Assembly: GCF_000003605.2 (NCBI RefSeq)
Contig: NW_003120918.1
Location: 402,396-431,506 of the forward strand
Length of the DNA stretch: 29,111 nucleotides
From: Saccoglossus kowalevskii
Taxonomy: Eukaryota > Hemichordata > Enteropneusta > Harrimaniidae
Direction of reading: 5' to 3'
In this document: positions 1 to 10,544 of the stretch, in pieces
Numbering within the stretch: position 1 is the first letter of the stretch
Layout: the number at the start of each line of letters is the position of its first letter
Notes under the pieces: generated by a model
Database searches by the model: none
Seen by the model: only the letters and a program-made list of their open reading frames with translations
What the model was told of the DNA's origin: nothing
Program-made: the position numbers and the translations under genes

Positions 1-377
1 GACAGTGTACAGTGCAGAAAGTCAAAGTCAAAGTGACAAAAACCAGAGGTATTTTCAAGTCCATAAAACACAGCAGAGATGCGATAATCCAAAAACTGAT
101 GAGAGTGAGTGAAGTCACTGGATATTCATGGAGCAATAATGATAATAAATGGGACTGTAGGATGGCTGAGCACTGCGAAAAACTTCAGAATTCAGGAGCA
201 CAATGTGTAGGCAGCCAGCTAAGGCGCACTTCATATTCATCATGAATATGCATCAAACCCTTCAGAAAATGTTCAAAAGCACACTTAGCATAACATTTAT
301 TCAAAAATATGTTATTGAACTCCTAGTAGAATAGTAATGATTAATCATTGTTGGATATGCATAATTTGTTTACTTAC
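1..377. other. Presumed gene B intron 5, left edge
   Basis: Follows gene B exon 5's GTAAGT donor. In gene A the next exon lies about 500 bp further on, so the equivalent exon is probably outside the window. A 77-codon plus-strand frame here has no recognisable features. Confidence 0.5.
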
Positions 378-2859
378 TGTTACGCCAAATAGGAAAGTAT
401 CATTTTTCTCTGGGCTAATCATATCTTCTCCTTGAAATCTGGATTTGACAATGCATGTTATCTATAATACATCACAAGATAAAGAGAGCATATTAATAGT
501 CAGAACATTGAGTTTACAGTAAAAAGCAAGAAACATGGTAATGAATATGGTAGGACGATATATCCATGTTAAATAAACAGTGTGCAGTTTTTAAATTATT
601 GCCACCAAACTATGTGATAAAAGTACAACCATCCTCATTTTACGATAGTGGTGTGTTGCAAGATAGCACATTCAAAAACAGTCAACATAACAATTAATTT
701 CAAGAAATACAAAATTTACACTATAATAGAATTACAGCCTACATATGTAATGTGTCATTTATAATTTTAAATAAATCTTGAATTCACTTTTGCTGCTTAA
801 ATGCTCTGTTTATGTTTAAGGATATACAAATGAAAGCGTTGAAAGCAGACTCCATACAAGCCTGAAATATAGACTGGTTGGTTCTATTTATTCGTAGACA
901 CATTAAGTGCTTGTCGTGATTTGGTGAAAGATACCTACAAACATAAGTTAAAAGCGGGGGAGTCGTCACCTGCGCATGCGCCACATGGCCATAGCGTGTC
1001 AAACAAGCGTGTACATATGAGCCTTTGAGTTTTTAGCGTGTGTTGTTATCGTCGCTTGGGACTCAATTCCCGCGCGTGCACAGGTGACGACACTCTTGCT
1101 TAAAACATTTAATTTGCGACTAATCATAAATTTACTTCACCCAAGGAACTCTACGATAGTTTGCATGAAGCAGAAACTGGAGGGTTCTATGGAAAGACAT
1201 TTCTATGTCAGTATGGAGCATAGCATTAATGTGTGAAGAACTATATTATTATATTTGTATATTATATTTTAGTGCGGAAAAAACATCACTGACATGAGCG
1301 TTTGAAACAGGTCATATATATATTCATAGATGTGTAAAAGGGAATAATATTGTATGTTGAAACCAGAAATTTATATAGCACTACATTAAATATGTTGTTT
1401 TGAAAAATATCTGCGACAAATTTAAATTTTTTATTTAATTTTACTTATATAGTAAAACTTCATCTTCACTACGAGGCCAAACTGTGGCTACATGGCTTAA
1501 AAGTCTTGGCAATTAATGACAAAACAACACAATGACGAATTGTATATACCACCTTCTGTCCCAATGAATACAGACCATCATCTTCGTCTATCGGAAAATT
1601 GAAATCTTCCAGATGGCAACAATGGTGTCCGTTCCACCCATTTTAAGCGTGTATAAATCATTTAACACTAAGACATCATCCACCAACCAATCCACAAGAA
1701 AGATGGACGCATAAAAGTCATTTCGTTGAGACGCAAAGCTACACAGTATGATAGGTGTCATCATTGGTTCAACGGAAAGTGCAGGGTACATCACTGGAAC
1801 AACATCGACTGACATAACGGGTCCACCAATTATTTTCGGAAACGGTTCTGTAGGTATGAAATTCACCGGCATTAAGGTTAAACAAATGGGTATATAACAT
1901 AACCCCGTGCAATACAAAAAACAAAACAAATGGTTATAATATTGATAATCACATACCAGAACATCCTGGAGTAAATCCAGTGGGAGATATCTGACCATCT
2001 GGGCACCTTAATTCAGTACCTAATTAAAATAAATATTAATCAGATTAGAAACGTGTAGTAATGTAATAATTCATCTGACCTTGCTCCTGTAAAGTAAATA
2101 CAACAATGGCAGGAGATCAATCTAATGCTATCGTAATCAATTATTTTTCTTTTGCAAAATGACTGACTTGATGTTGACGGATGCATTATGTCGATTCGGA
2201 AACGGAACATCTCGCATGAGTTCAAGTTAATGTATCAACGCAATAATATCAGAAAAAAAGATAGTATCTTATCAAATTTTCAGAAGAATTCCTGAATATT
2301 TTATTTGAGATTGTTAATGACATTCCAGAAATTAGTTTGATCGAAATAACGATATGTGTCTATATATCATTGCACATCTGTCCTTGATTTTTCAGAATAG
2401 TTGTTCACTAATGCAATGCCAATACACAGGCGTGTATTGTCTATAATTGTAAAAAAAAAACAATATCATGCAATATTAAATCCGATCACTAGTATGAGAG
2501 TTTGCTGTGCAAGGCTTGGTTTGGAAATCTGACAGGTAATAAACCACCTTCGTTTAACTCTAATTAAATAAGAATGGGAATAGAAATGAGTCCTCAACTA
2601 TAATAAAGATAATCTGTAATTAATCGACGATCATAGGAAGATATTAAAAACACTCCCATTTATTTTCTAGAGATACGACACAACGGTGTATAATTTAAAT
2701 GTAAAAATTAACCCATTCCAATTTATTGCACAAACACATGAGAGGCGCTGTTCGTGATATCAAATATTATAAGCACGACTGCGTCTAGGAAACAAAGTAT
2801 GAACAACGTGTTCGTAAATATATAGCGAAACGATCGCATGTTAATAAGCTTATACTCAC

Positions 2860-3237
2860 CAGCACAATATGCGCTAACACATGATACAGGCGCAAGCTTA
2901 TATACGTAATATCCATTGCAGTTCTTCACCATAATGTTATATATAAAATGACACTTCACAGTTAGCAAATTACCACAGACTATTCTCAACACCTCGTCGT
3001 TCCCTTCAGGGTGCGTCCCGTGCAGATACAGTGGTATTTCAGTTCCGCAACTGTAGTTGGGTAAGTCATTCCTTGTCGTCATCTCGCCACCTGCTCCACT
3101 GGTGAATCTGTACCACTGCCATGATAGTTTATCGTCACATATTTTGTTTGGGTTATCGGGAGTAATTTGGTAGTTTATACTACGCTCTGGTTCATCTATG
3201 GAAACATAGTCCACACAGGGATCTTGGGACACAGTAA
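2860..3237 (-). other. Gene B exon 2: D8C domain
   Basis: An exon bounded by acceptor TTATTACAG and donor GTGAGT. The translation holds the eight D8C cysteines, W-Q-W-Y-R-F-T-S-G-A-G-G-E-M and A-Y-C-A-G. The conserved L-N-G-T-H-P segment reads L-H-G-T-H-P here, so the sequon kept in genes A and C is lost at residue 89. The exon itself is fully open and close to gene A's. Confidence 0.9.
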
Positions 3238-3254
3238 CTGTAATAATTGAATAA

Positions 3255-3478
3255 ATAACCGGATGATGGATGAACAAACAGTCAGATAAATGGACGGGTG
3301 GAAAGAAAAAGGACTGGAGAGTGAAATGTAGGAGTAGGTTGGGATGAGTGGGGTGGCATATAGAGAGGGCGATACCTTTGGGAGGAACGGACAGAGGGAG
3401 GGATGGATTAACAGTGTGAGAGAGGTTGAAGGAGTTAGGGAGGGTGGGCTCCGGATAGATGGTGGACAGACGGACAAC
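3255..3478. repeat. Purine-rich degenerate simple repeat in gene B intron 1
   Basis: Plus strand is strongly G+A biased with many GGATGGA, GGACGG and GGGAGGG-like words, as in an eroded (GGAY)n microsatellite. Minus-strand frames through it give only Pro/Ser/Leu-rich low-complexity text. It lies directly upstream of the D8C exon acceptor. Confidence 0.65.
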
Positions 3479-3529
3479 GTTATTTAGCTGCAATTTATTA
3501 TCTGACATACTTTATCAGTCATATGACTT

Positions 3530-5320
3530 TTGTAGCCATAGTGGATGTTTGTTTACTGTAATAATCAGATATATTCCTGGGTATGTGTTTTGGGGACAAT
3601 TTACATCACTAGTGGGTAAAATAGTGTCAGGACAAGAACGGAATAATGATATTGGAATTTCACGTTTTCACATTCATACTCCAGATAAAAAGTGGTGCTT
3701 AGCATCCAATGAAGTTCACGACTAAGTTTTTGATTTACCATTAACAAATTTTATTTTTGAAGTTCTGTTGTACGAGCACGGAAAGCCTACTTTATGACGT
3801 AGCAGAGTATTGAACACTGAGGGATTAAACCCGTCAGCTTTTACTCTGTACACCGAGACTTATGTTGACAGCTTCAATGTACATAGGTCAAGTCTACACC
3901 CGCCGCTGAATGGTGTTCGTGTTGCTTGCAAACACTTTACATTCCAGATATTGTTCTTGTTCTTAGATGCCCCGCCCTTTATTTATTGTCCATCATCAGT
4001 ATACTCGTACTGCGTGTAGCTAAATGTACGTTTTATGACATTTTATACACCAGGAAGTAAATTAAACAATTCCTTATCAGTGCAATGCATTATAAATTTA
4101 TACTGACCTAAAACACTGAATTTGATAAGAATAAATTTTTAATGCAAATACAAATAATCGTACGATAAATGAAAAAGGCTATTCGTGACTCCCCTGCCAC
4201 GTTGCCGCTTGAAAGTCTACATTTACTGAAAGATGGATTCTGCTCGAACATAAATATCTTGTTCATTGTCGTATTCATAATTGTTTTTATTGTTTTGACC
4301 TCCACAATATTGTATGTAATATTTTATGAAGCTAAATTGGCACATAAAATAAACAACGAGGTGCTTGTTGTAGGGCCTGACAGATTAATAGAGTATAATA
4401 ATTCAAAAGAAAAAAATAGTGTTATCATTTCAATGAAATTTATATTATTGTTTAAAAAATCTTGAAAGTGAAATTTGGTATATAGTAAATTTAGTAATTC
4501 TCTTTAAAATAAGAGCCGAACCATTTGGTTGTTTATAGTTAAGTGTATTACTATATTGTATTGTAATTGTAAGAATTATTAATTCCGGAGTGCTAAGCTG
4601 AATTTGTCTTGGTTTATTGCTGTGCTCGTAAACGAGGAGTGCACCATATATAGGCATGTGACTAGTTCCCAGTTCGGATAGGATTTGCACGAATCAAGTA
4701 ATACTCATAAGTATTCTCACTAAAACCTTGAATGTTTAATGACGATTTTCATTTTCTTGTTAGAAACTTAAACCAGTAAATACATCACGCATCGATGGAT
4801 ATCAAGAATATACTACACAACTATTTTGATTATGAACACTTTATAGTATTATTCTATTGCTAATATGCCTAGCAAAATGATAATTACATTAACTGAGTCA
4901 TTAGTAACGTAGTATAGATAAAGTCCCCAACTGTAGTGTGTGAGTATGAGTTTATACTGACCGTTCACTACACTGTAGAATTCCAGTTGAATTATTATCG
5001 CGCCACATAAATACTACTACTGTCATAGATTCACCCATGAATATTAACTTTCAAATGAGAATCAGAACTCATTTCGACAGCGATTGGATTGCGGTATATT
5101 CAAGAGCCCCAAATGAAGCATACAACCAACAATGTCTCGCCCTTCATATTTGACGCCATTTTGTCTTACCGGTATTATTGCAATGACGGGTAAGTGAACA
5201 ACAACCACTTCGTGTCTTTTAGCCAATGGTAGGCGGATATGCTAATCAGTATATCACGTTTCAGGACAAGATGACATTATGATGAAGGGTAATGTTTGAA
5301 AACGAACGTTGTATACTTAC
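3530..5320. other. Gene B intron 1, non-coding
   Basis: Part of the 2083-bp intron between the signal-peptide and D8C exons. Several short frames on both strands (for example 3810-4019 and 4169-4465) show no domain, conserved motif or splice support. No repeat recognised. Confidence 0.5.
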
Positions 5321-5369
5321 ACTTAGTTGAAATCATCAACAGTAGCACAAGATTGTATATGATGTCCAT

Positions 5370-6880
5370 TGTTACTCTCGTACTGAACAATAGGTGGTAG
5401 TTTATTGAGTCATATATTCTTCGTCTATTTATGACATTTCTGACAAATAACTACGAGTATAAGGAGATTTACCAAAATAATTTATTTCAACTCTGTTTTA
5501 CCTAAAATAGTATATGATTTATTTTAGTAAATCTGTTCATCACGAAATTCGCGATTTTTAATATATTAAATATATATAATATGTGTGACAAGTGAAACAT
5601 GTACAAGGATGTGCACTGACCGGGCATGTATAGAAACGGACCTCTCTTTCCCGATCATCGGCAATCACGTACTTAGCAATGTCAGAAAAGTAACCACTTC
5701 TCCGCCGCCACTAGAATAATTGACTCAATTTGTTATAGTCGGCTAATTCAAGTCACGAGATCGGGTAGGGTGTCTGTGAGAACTATTTTGAAAAATAGCC
5801 GTCGACGATATCAACATTACGAATGTGTTAAGTAAAACATGTTGTTCAAAGCGTTCTTATTTAAACTGAATATTATGGTTACATGTGTATATCATCAATA
5901 ATTTTCATATTTACTGATTTTCGTAATTTTCATAAATAATCGAGAACGGACAATGTCTTTATCGTAGTATTGTGATAAAATGTACATGCACTGTAGCATT
6001 CAGTGAATTGTAGATGCACCAAACAGCGTGTTCCCCTTCATTTAAAGGAAACCAATCAAACAACTTTATTAAAAATAGTTGTTGATTAACTTTTTGACAT
6101 GTACTCATGAATATTTAAATCATAGTTCCTGAATCCATGTTCTGTCGGCTTATCTGGCCAGGGTAAGTTTGGACATTTGAAATGTAGCGGGAATAAATAC
6201 TATCGAGAATTGGTAAAATGTACGCATGTAAAAGCGTATTTATGTTGGCCTCAATACAAGTTTGAGTTGCTATTAGTTACGTGTCAGCTTTAGATCGTTA
6301 TAGGTTAGCATCGGCGTGGAACGCGTAGAAATGCTCACAGCGTAGAACGAATCTCAACCAATCAAATCATGCGTAACAGCAGTGAGATGTGATAACTATG
6401 CATGGTAAATGCTAACACATCCTCTTGTTTGATTTGGCCATTTTCTCTTACATACGAATATACTATAATACTCATGACCACACATTTGTAATATGTAAAT
6501 GTAACATATGTAACAAGTACCGCATCAGTCGTTTGTCAAACTCGCATATATAATCAAAATATTATAACAAACAGGGAAAATATTCTTGGTAAATTAAGTC
6601 ATTAGTTTTACAGATATGTATTTGAAAAATCTTCTGGATAGCAACATGCATCTTTTTTAATCTCTCCTACTATATCAACGTATTGTATATCGAGATTTCT
6701 ATCGCCGTCAAATAAACACAATTTTTAACTTGGTCATATAGTTCTAGGAGTCCCATATTCAGAACAATCTAACAATGAACACAAATATATTCATGAGACT
6801 CATGGTACGCTTGACCACGCAGCCATTTATTAATTCTATAGAGCATAACGTCTTAACGCTGTATTACTGAACATAAAAGT
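5370..6880. other. Upstream region of gene B
   Basis: Beyond the promoter-proximal 100 bp nothing coding or repetitive was recognised. Confidence 0.5.
5425..5433 (-). promoter_or_regulatory. Candidate TATA-like element for gene B
   Basis: CATAAATAG on minus, about 56-64 bp upstream of gene B's ATG. It lies at a similar distance to the TATATAAG found upstream of the ghost first exon, which supports both being core promoter elements. Confidence 0.35.
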
Positions 6881-7425
6881 GTGTTTCTTTCACAGTTCAC
6901 ACAAAAAATTAAAGATTGTACGCAACAAGTATGGCACGACGACACTGCTTCTTCCCCTAAACTCCGTTCCTATCTCGATTTTAAGTCGTCACTTGAGCAA
7001 ACAAAATATTTGTCTTGCATCCATGTTTTCAAATTCAGAGCTGCATTGTCAAGGTTACGTTGTTCTTCTCACAATTTGCCTATTGAAAAGGGAAGACATG
7101 AAAATGTCCCCCTCGATAATAGATTGTGTGAATACTGTGTTGAATGCAATCAACTTTATGTTGAAGACGAATATCATTTTATAGCTATTTGCCATCGTTT
7201 TCAATCGTTTTGCCTGTATGGTTTTGCACCCCACTTACAACAAATTTACCTCGATCATGAGTTCAAGAAACGATGTAATTTTAAATCAGTTAGCTAGTTA
7301 TGTTTATTTTGCCATAAAAAGCAGAACTTGAATGATTTTTTTCTCAATTGTTACAATTGTTAAGTGAAACTGTATTTGCTCTTTGGGCCAATGGCCTTTT
7401 GCTTTAAGATACATAAACTAAGTGT
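6881..7425 (+). mobile_element. 5'-truncated LINE (CR1/Jockey-like) 3' end
   Basis: An open frame to TAG at about 7295-7297 encodes the C-terminal region typical of non-LTR reverse transcriptase polyproteins: Q-V-W-H-D, K-L-R-S-Y, a conserved L-S-R-L-R-C-S-S-H-N-L, then a zinc-ribbon-like R-L-C-E-Y-C...V-E-D-E-Y-H-F-I-A-I-C. The tail after the stop contains GGCCAATGGCC before an A/T-rich end, common in this element type. The 5' part, with endonuclease and RT core, is absent, as expected from incomplete reverse transcription. The frame has no ATG near its start. Family assignment is from remembered pattern, not a search. Confidence 0.7.
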
Positions 7426-7499
7426 ATTTTAATTGGAACTCACTACGGCATTGATTTATTGGGATATGTTCACGAAATGAAGGATACAAGACCGAAAAT

Positions 7500-7620
7500 A
7501 TCACGTCCTTCACACTGAACGCCAAGGTTGTATGTGATGTCCATTGTAACAGTGTTACTGTAAAATGGGCGGTGGTTTATTCAGCAAGTCTTGTCTTATA
7601 TATGTATCATTAGTAGTGTT
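7500..7620 (-). pseudogene. Ghost promoter and first exon of a VWDE-like gene
   Basis: On the minus strand ATG at 7544-7542 opens M-D-I-T-Y-N-L, matching gene B's M-D-I-I-Y-N-L. The bases just upstream (to about 7620) also match gene B's upstream region (about 5370-5465), including a shared GGTGGT(T/A)GTTTATT-like stretch read on plus. After seven codons the match breaks and no GTAAGT donor is present. A TATATAAG element sits at 7602-7595. No D8C or later exon follows before gene B's own start. Read as a decayed duplicate of gene B's 5' end. Confidence 0.6.
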
Positions 7621-8905
7621 TTGACAAATTAAGAGGTAACTCATCGGATAAATTGCATTGTGTTTGGTAAAATCCCGGGGCACATGAGAAATGCAGACCG
7701 GTTCAGATAACTGACATCATCATCATCCTTAAATACAGATCTCAGCGTATCTTGCCAAATATGTTATGAAGTGTAACGAGTAAAAGTGTTCTCATTCGAA
7801 TGCGTATTTGTGATGGCTTAAATAATCTGCAGCTAATAAAACAGCCCTGGTCAACGTTCAAGAGGAAACTATTTGTAAACCCGTGAAATGTGAACACAAA
7901 ATATTTCATTATGTCGTTGAGATGGGGGAAGTAAACAAGTAAAATTCGATTTATTGCACCTTTAATGTACACACAATCCCACTTGTAATGTTTTAACCGA
8001 TATATCCATTTTATGAATTTCACCCATGTCTCGTGTTTATTTTCTCAATACATAAATGAAACCATTAATACAGTGGTGGTTTTAAAACTGAATCTAAATA
8101 TAGATTAAACTAAACATAAGGCATCAGAGGCCACCGACGGTTATTGACAATAAGCAAAAATGTCACCATTCTGTCAATATTAAAAAAAAAACACTTTAAA
8201 TTGATAAGTTAGTTAGTGCCCTTCAAGATAATTATTGTTATCCAGCTGGAAAAATGTGTATATCCGTAATAAAAACGGCGTTTTTGCACGATTTGTTTTT
8301 CATCATAATAAGTACCAGTAAGTACGATACATAAGCCCTTTTCTATGAAAACAATAATTATACAATTTATATACAAAAATTATATTGTTATCGACTCTAA
8401 CAAAGATTATTAAACACATAAAGAGTAATGACACAAATATGAGTAATGACGTAATAGTTATTACTATAATAAATATGTTTTCCTGGTTTTTCCTCTAAAA
8501 CTAGATTACAAATTATTTCAGGGTTAAATCATTCATGCATGTTCTTACTTAAACGTATTATTATTTATAGAATATATTCACTCGAGAATATGAAAGAAAA
8601 ACATAAAATAAAAATCTACTTGTATGGCAGTATGATTTACAGTTTCAACGGACAACATGTCTCAAATTTACCCAATCACAATTGTAAACAGAAGTTGATA
8701 TGAAGAACTTTAAGACTCAGAATGCTTGGATTATATAAGGAATCAGTATCAAGCCAAACACATCACACCCGATGATTTTACTACACAACAGTGTCATAAA
8801 CTTTTAAGAGCCACCCAACCTCTTAAAAGGAGATAAGTCGTCATGTGTCGTCGTTTACAACCAAGAAGATTTACGTAGTTAATATACTTTCTTGTCGATA
8901 TCAGA
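7621..8905. other. Intergenic spacer between gene A's end and the ghost exon
   Basis: Probably includes gene A's 3' UTR. A 93-codon minus-strand frame (7742-8023) has no supporting features. Confidence 0.45.
8036..8041 (-). terminator. Candidate polyadenylation signal for gene A
   Basis: AATAAA on minus, about 865 bases beyond gene A's stop codon. No AATAAA was seen nearer. The long 3' UTR this implies makes it tentative. Confidence 0.25.
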
Positions 8906-10544
8906 TCAAACTTGACTTTCGTCGTGTGTGGAAGACTCGTTTTCAGAATACCCTAATTGCAATACCTGGTGCAAAGAATGTAAAAAAGAAATATAAAAAC
9001 ACAAGTTATAATTGTACGCAGTAATGAAGAGGTTGTACACAGTAATAAGTCACGTGACATGTAAATGTTTCATACGGATGTTTAAATGCTGGTATGTTAT
9101 TTCAAAAACATGTTTAAATTTACCTGTTGTGGTTCATTGGAATTCAACGGTCCCGTTTGTCCATTTCCATTACAATAGCTTGCAACTTTTTCTGGGCTAC
9201 TCATAGGCATCACCTGCAACCTGATTGAAACAAACATATTAGTATGTACCATGTCTTAAATACAGCTATTGGCTAAAAACAAGAATGTCACGTACAACTG
9301 TCATGTTAATTTCAAAAAAGCTGAGGGAAACATACAAGAATGATACAACACTCTCATTTCCTGGTGGCGAATGAAGAATGAACATTCAACTTTTATAAGG
9401 TAATTTTACAAATTTTATAACACTGAGCTATATCTTTTGTTATAGTTTAATATTTATTCAATTATATATACATGACTCGTTTGGTTTTCGTCGCCTTTCC
9501 CCCCTCTATAATCACTATTTTACTACGTCGTAATTATTTGTCAACGATGTCATACCGTCCATTATTTTATTTATATAATGTTTAGCTACTATTGTTTATA
9601 CCTTATCATATCTACTGTCAAGTAAAGTAAGGCTATTCAATACCAAAGCCAAAACTGTACATTATACTTTTCACTTGAACATCAGAGCTTAATGCAAATA
9701 GGCTCTCGATCAACATCGACACAACAATTTACATGACTTTTAAAAAAAGATTATAATGCCGGTCAACATTGAAAGACAACTCACAATCAGCAATAAAAAG
9801 ATTGAATGTGTATCACATATGCTTTCCATATGCTTGTATCAGTTGTCAATAAGAAAATCACAAAGAACTGGTTACTTTACTTCATAGTGCATCTGTGCAA
9901 CGATCTACTTTATTATACGAAAAAACTTGAAGTCACGTTCAAAATTCAATTATTTTCTTAAAACTTGCCTTTTTTCTTTTACTATAAGTTGCTAATTTCA
10001 AGAACGATCAACATTAATTTATCCATCAAGTATTATTTTTAAATTAACTTTAAATATCCACAATATTTGCTTACAATTGTATGTATTTACTGTAATTTAT
10101 TGATAACACAAACAAGGCTTTGTGAGTAACTTTCCTGCTTAAAACACAGGGACGTAGAATGAACAATATTATCATCTTACTTATTTAAATACGCCGAATT
10201 GTCCATGTCTTGTGTTGTGTTCTCATCTAAGGAAGTACAACAATCATTACCACATCCGTCAGAGGTGGAAGAAGGAGAGGTACTCTGAAAATGTGAATAT
10301 AGTAAAAATAAAAATATCGAAAAACTATATATACTCATTTATGACTGTTACTATTATTCCTGTAATGAATATAGCTCCATCAAATTGAATTCAATAGCAT
10401 CTTTATAATTTCTACTATTACTTCTTACAACATATAAATTCCTGGCATTATTTTGGAAATGCTCATTCAATTCATCCAGTGTATACCTGTCTTTTCTTAG
10501 GAGATATGTGTTTGTAAGAATCCTTTGTTTTTCCGGAGCAATCT
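8906..10544 (-). other. Gene A exons 16-19: cytoplasmic tail with tyrosine and C-terminal motifs
   Basis: Four short exons (58, 104, 97 and 60 nt) stay in one frame to a TGA at 8908-8906. The 105 residues after Lys1053 are rich in Ser, Thr, Asn and Gln and have no recognisable domain. Tyrosines sit in Y-K-H-I (1063), Y-L-N-K (1104), Y-C-N-G (1122) and Y-S-E-N (1145); the protein ends S-Q-V. Y-x-N is the Grb2 SH2 recognition pattern, Y-x-x-hydrophobic is an AP-2 sorting pattern, and S-x-V at the end is a class I PDZ ligand pattern. These are short motifs, so function is inference. Confidence 0.75.

Larger units (their letters stand above)
378..5369 (-). pseudogene. VWDE-like: Gene B: VWDE-like paralogue, 5' part only, frameshifted in exon 4
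   Basis: Five exons are visible: 5369-5321, 3237-2860, 2019-1957, 1847-1553 and 461-378. The 3' part lies beyond the left edge. Lengths are 49, 378, 63, 295 and 84 nt against 49, 405, 63, 296 and 84 in gene A, with the same phases. It encodes a signal peptide (M-D-I-I-Y-N-L-V-L-L-L-M), a D8C domain with all eight cysteines, the G-T-E-L-R-C-P linker, and the start of the VWDE N-terminal region. Near 1611-1615 one base is missing relative to gene A, so the frame runs into TAG at 1590-1588, giving about 249 residues. Past that point the paralogous frame resumes (D-F-N-F-P-I...L-Y-S-L-G-Q-K) and exon 5 is open. Exon 4's donor (GTGGTA) is weaker than gene A's (GTATGT). Either a young pseudogene, a truncated secreted form, or a one-base assembly error. 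Confidence 0.75.

Noticed and set aside
784-1002. Minus-strand 72-codon frame
   Set aside because: Lies inside gene B intron 4; no motif, no splice signals in phase with gene B.
3196-3477. Minus-strand Ser/Pro/Leu-rich frame
   Set aside because: Translation of a degenerate purine-rich simple repeat.
4169-4465. Plus-strand 98-codon frame with a hydrophobic stretch
   Set aside because: The hydrophobic run comes from T-rich DNA. The opposite strand is also partly open, and no homologue or conserved motif is recognised.
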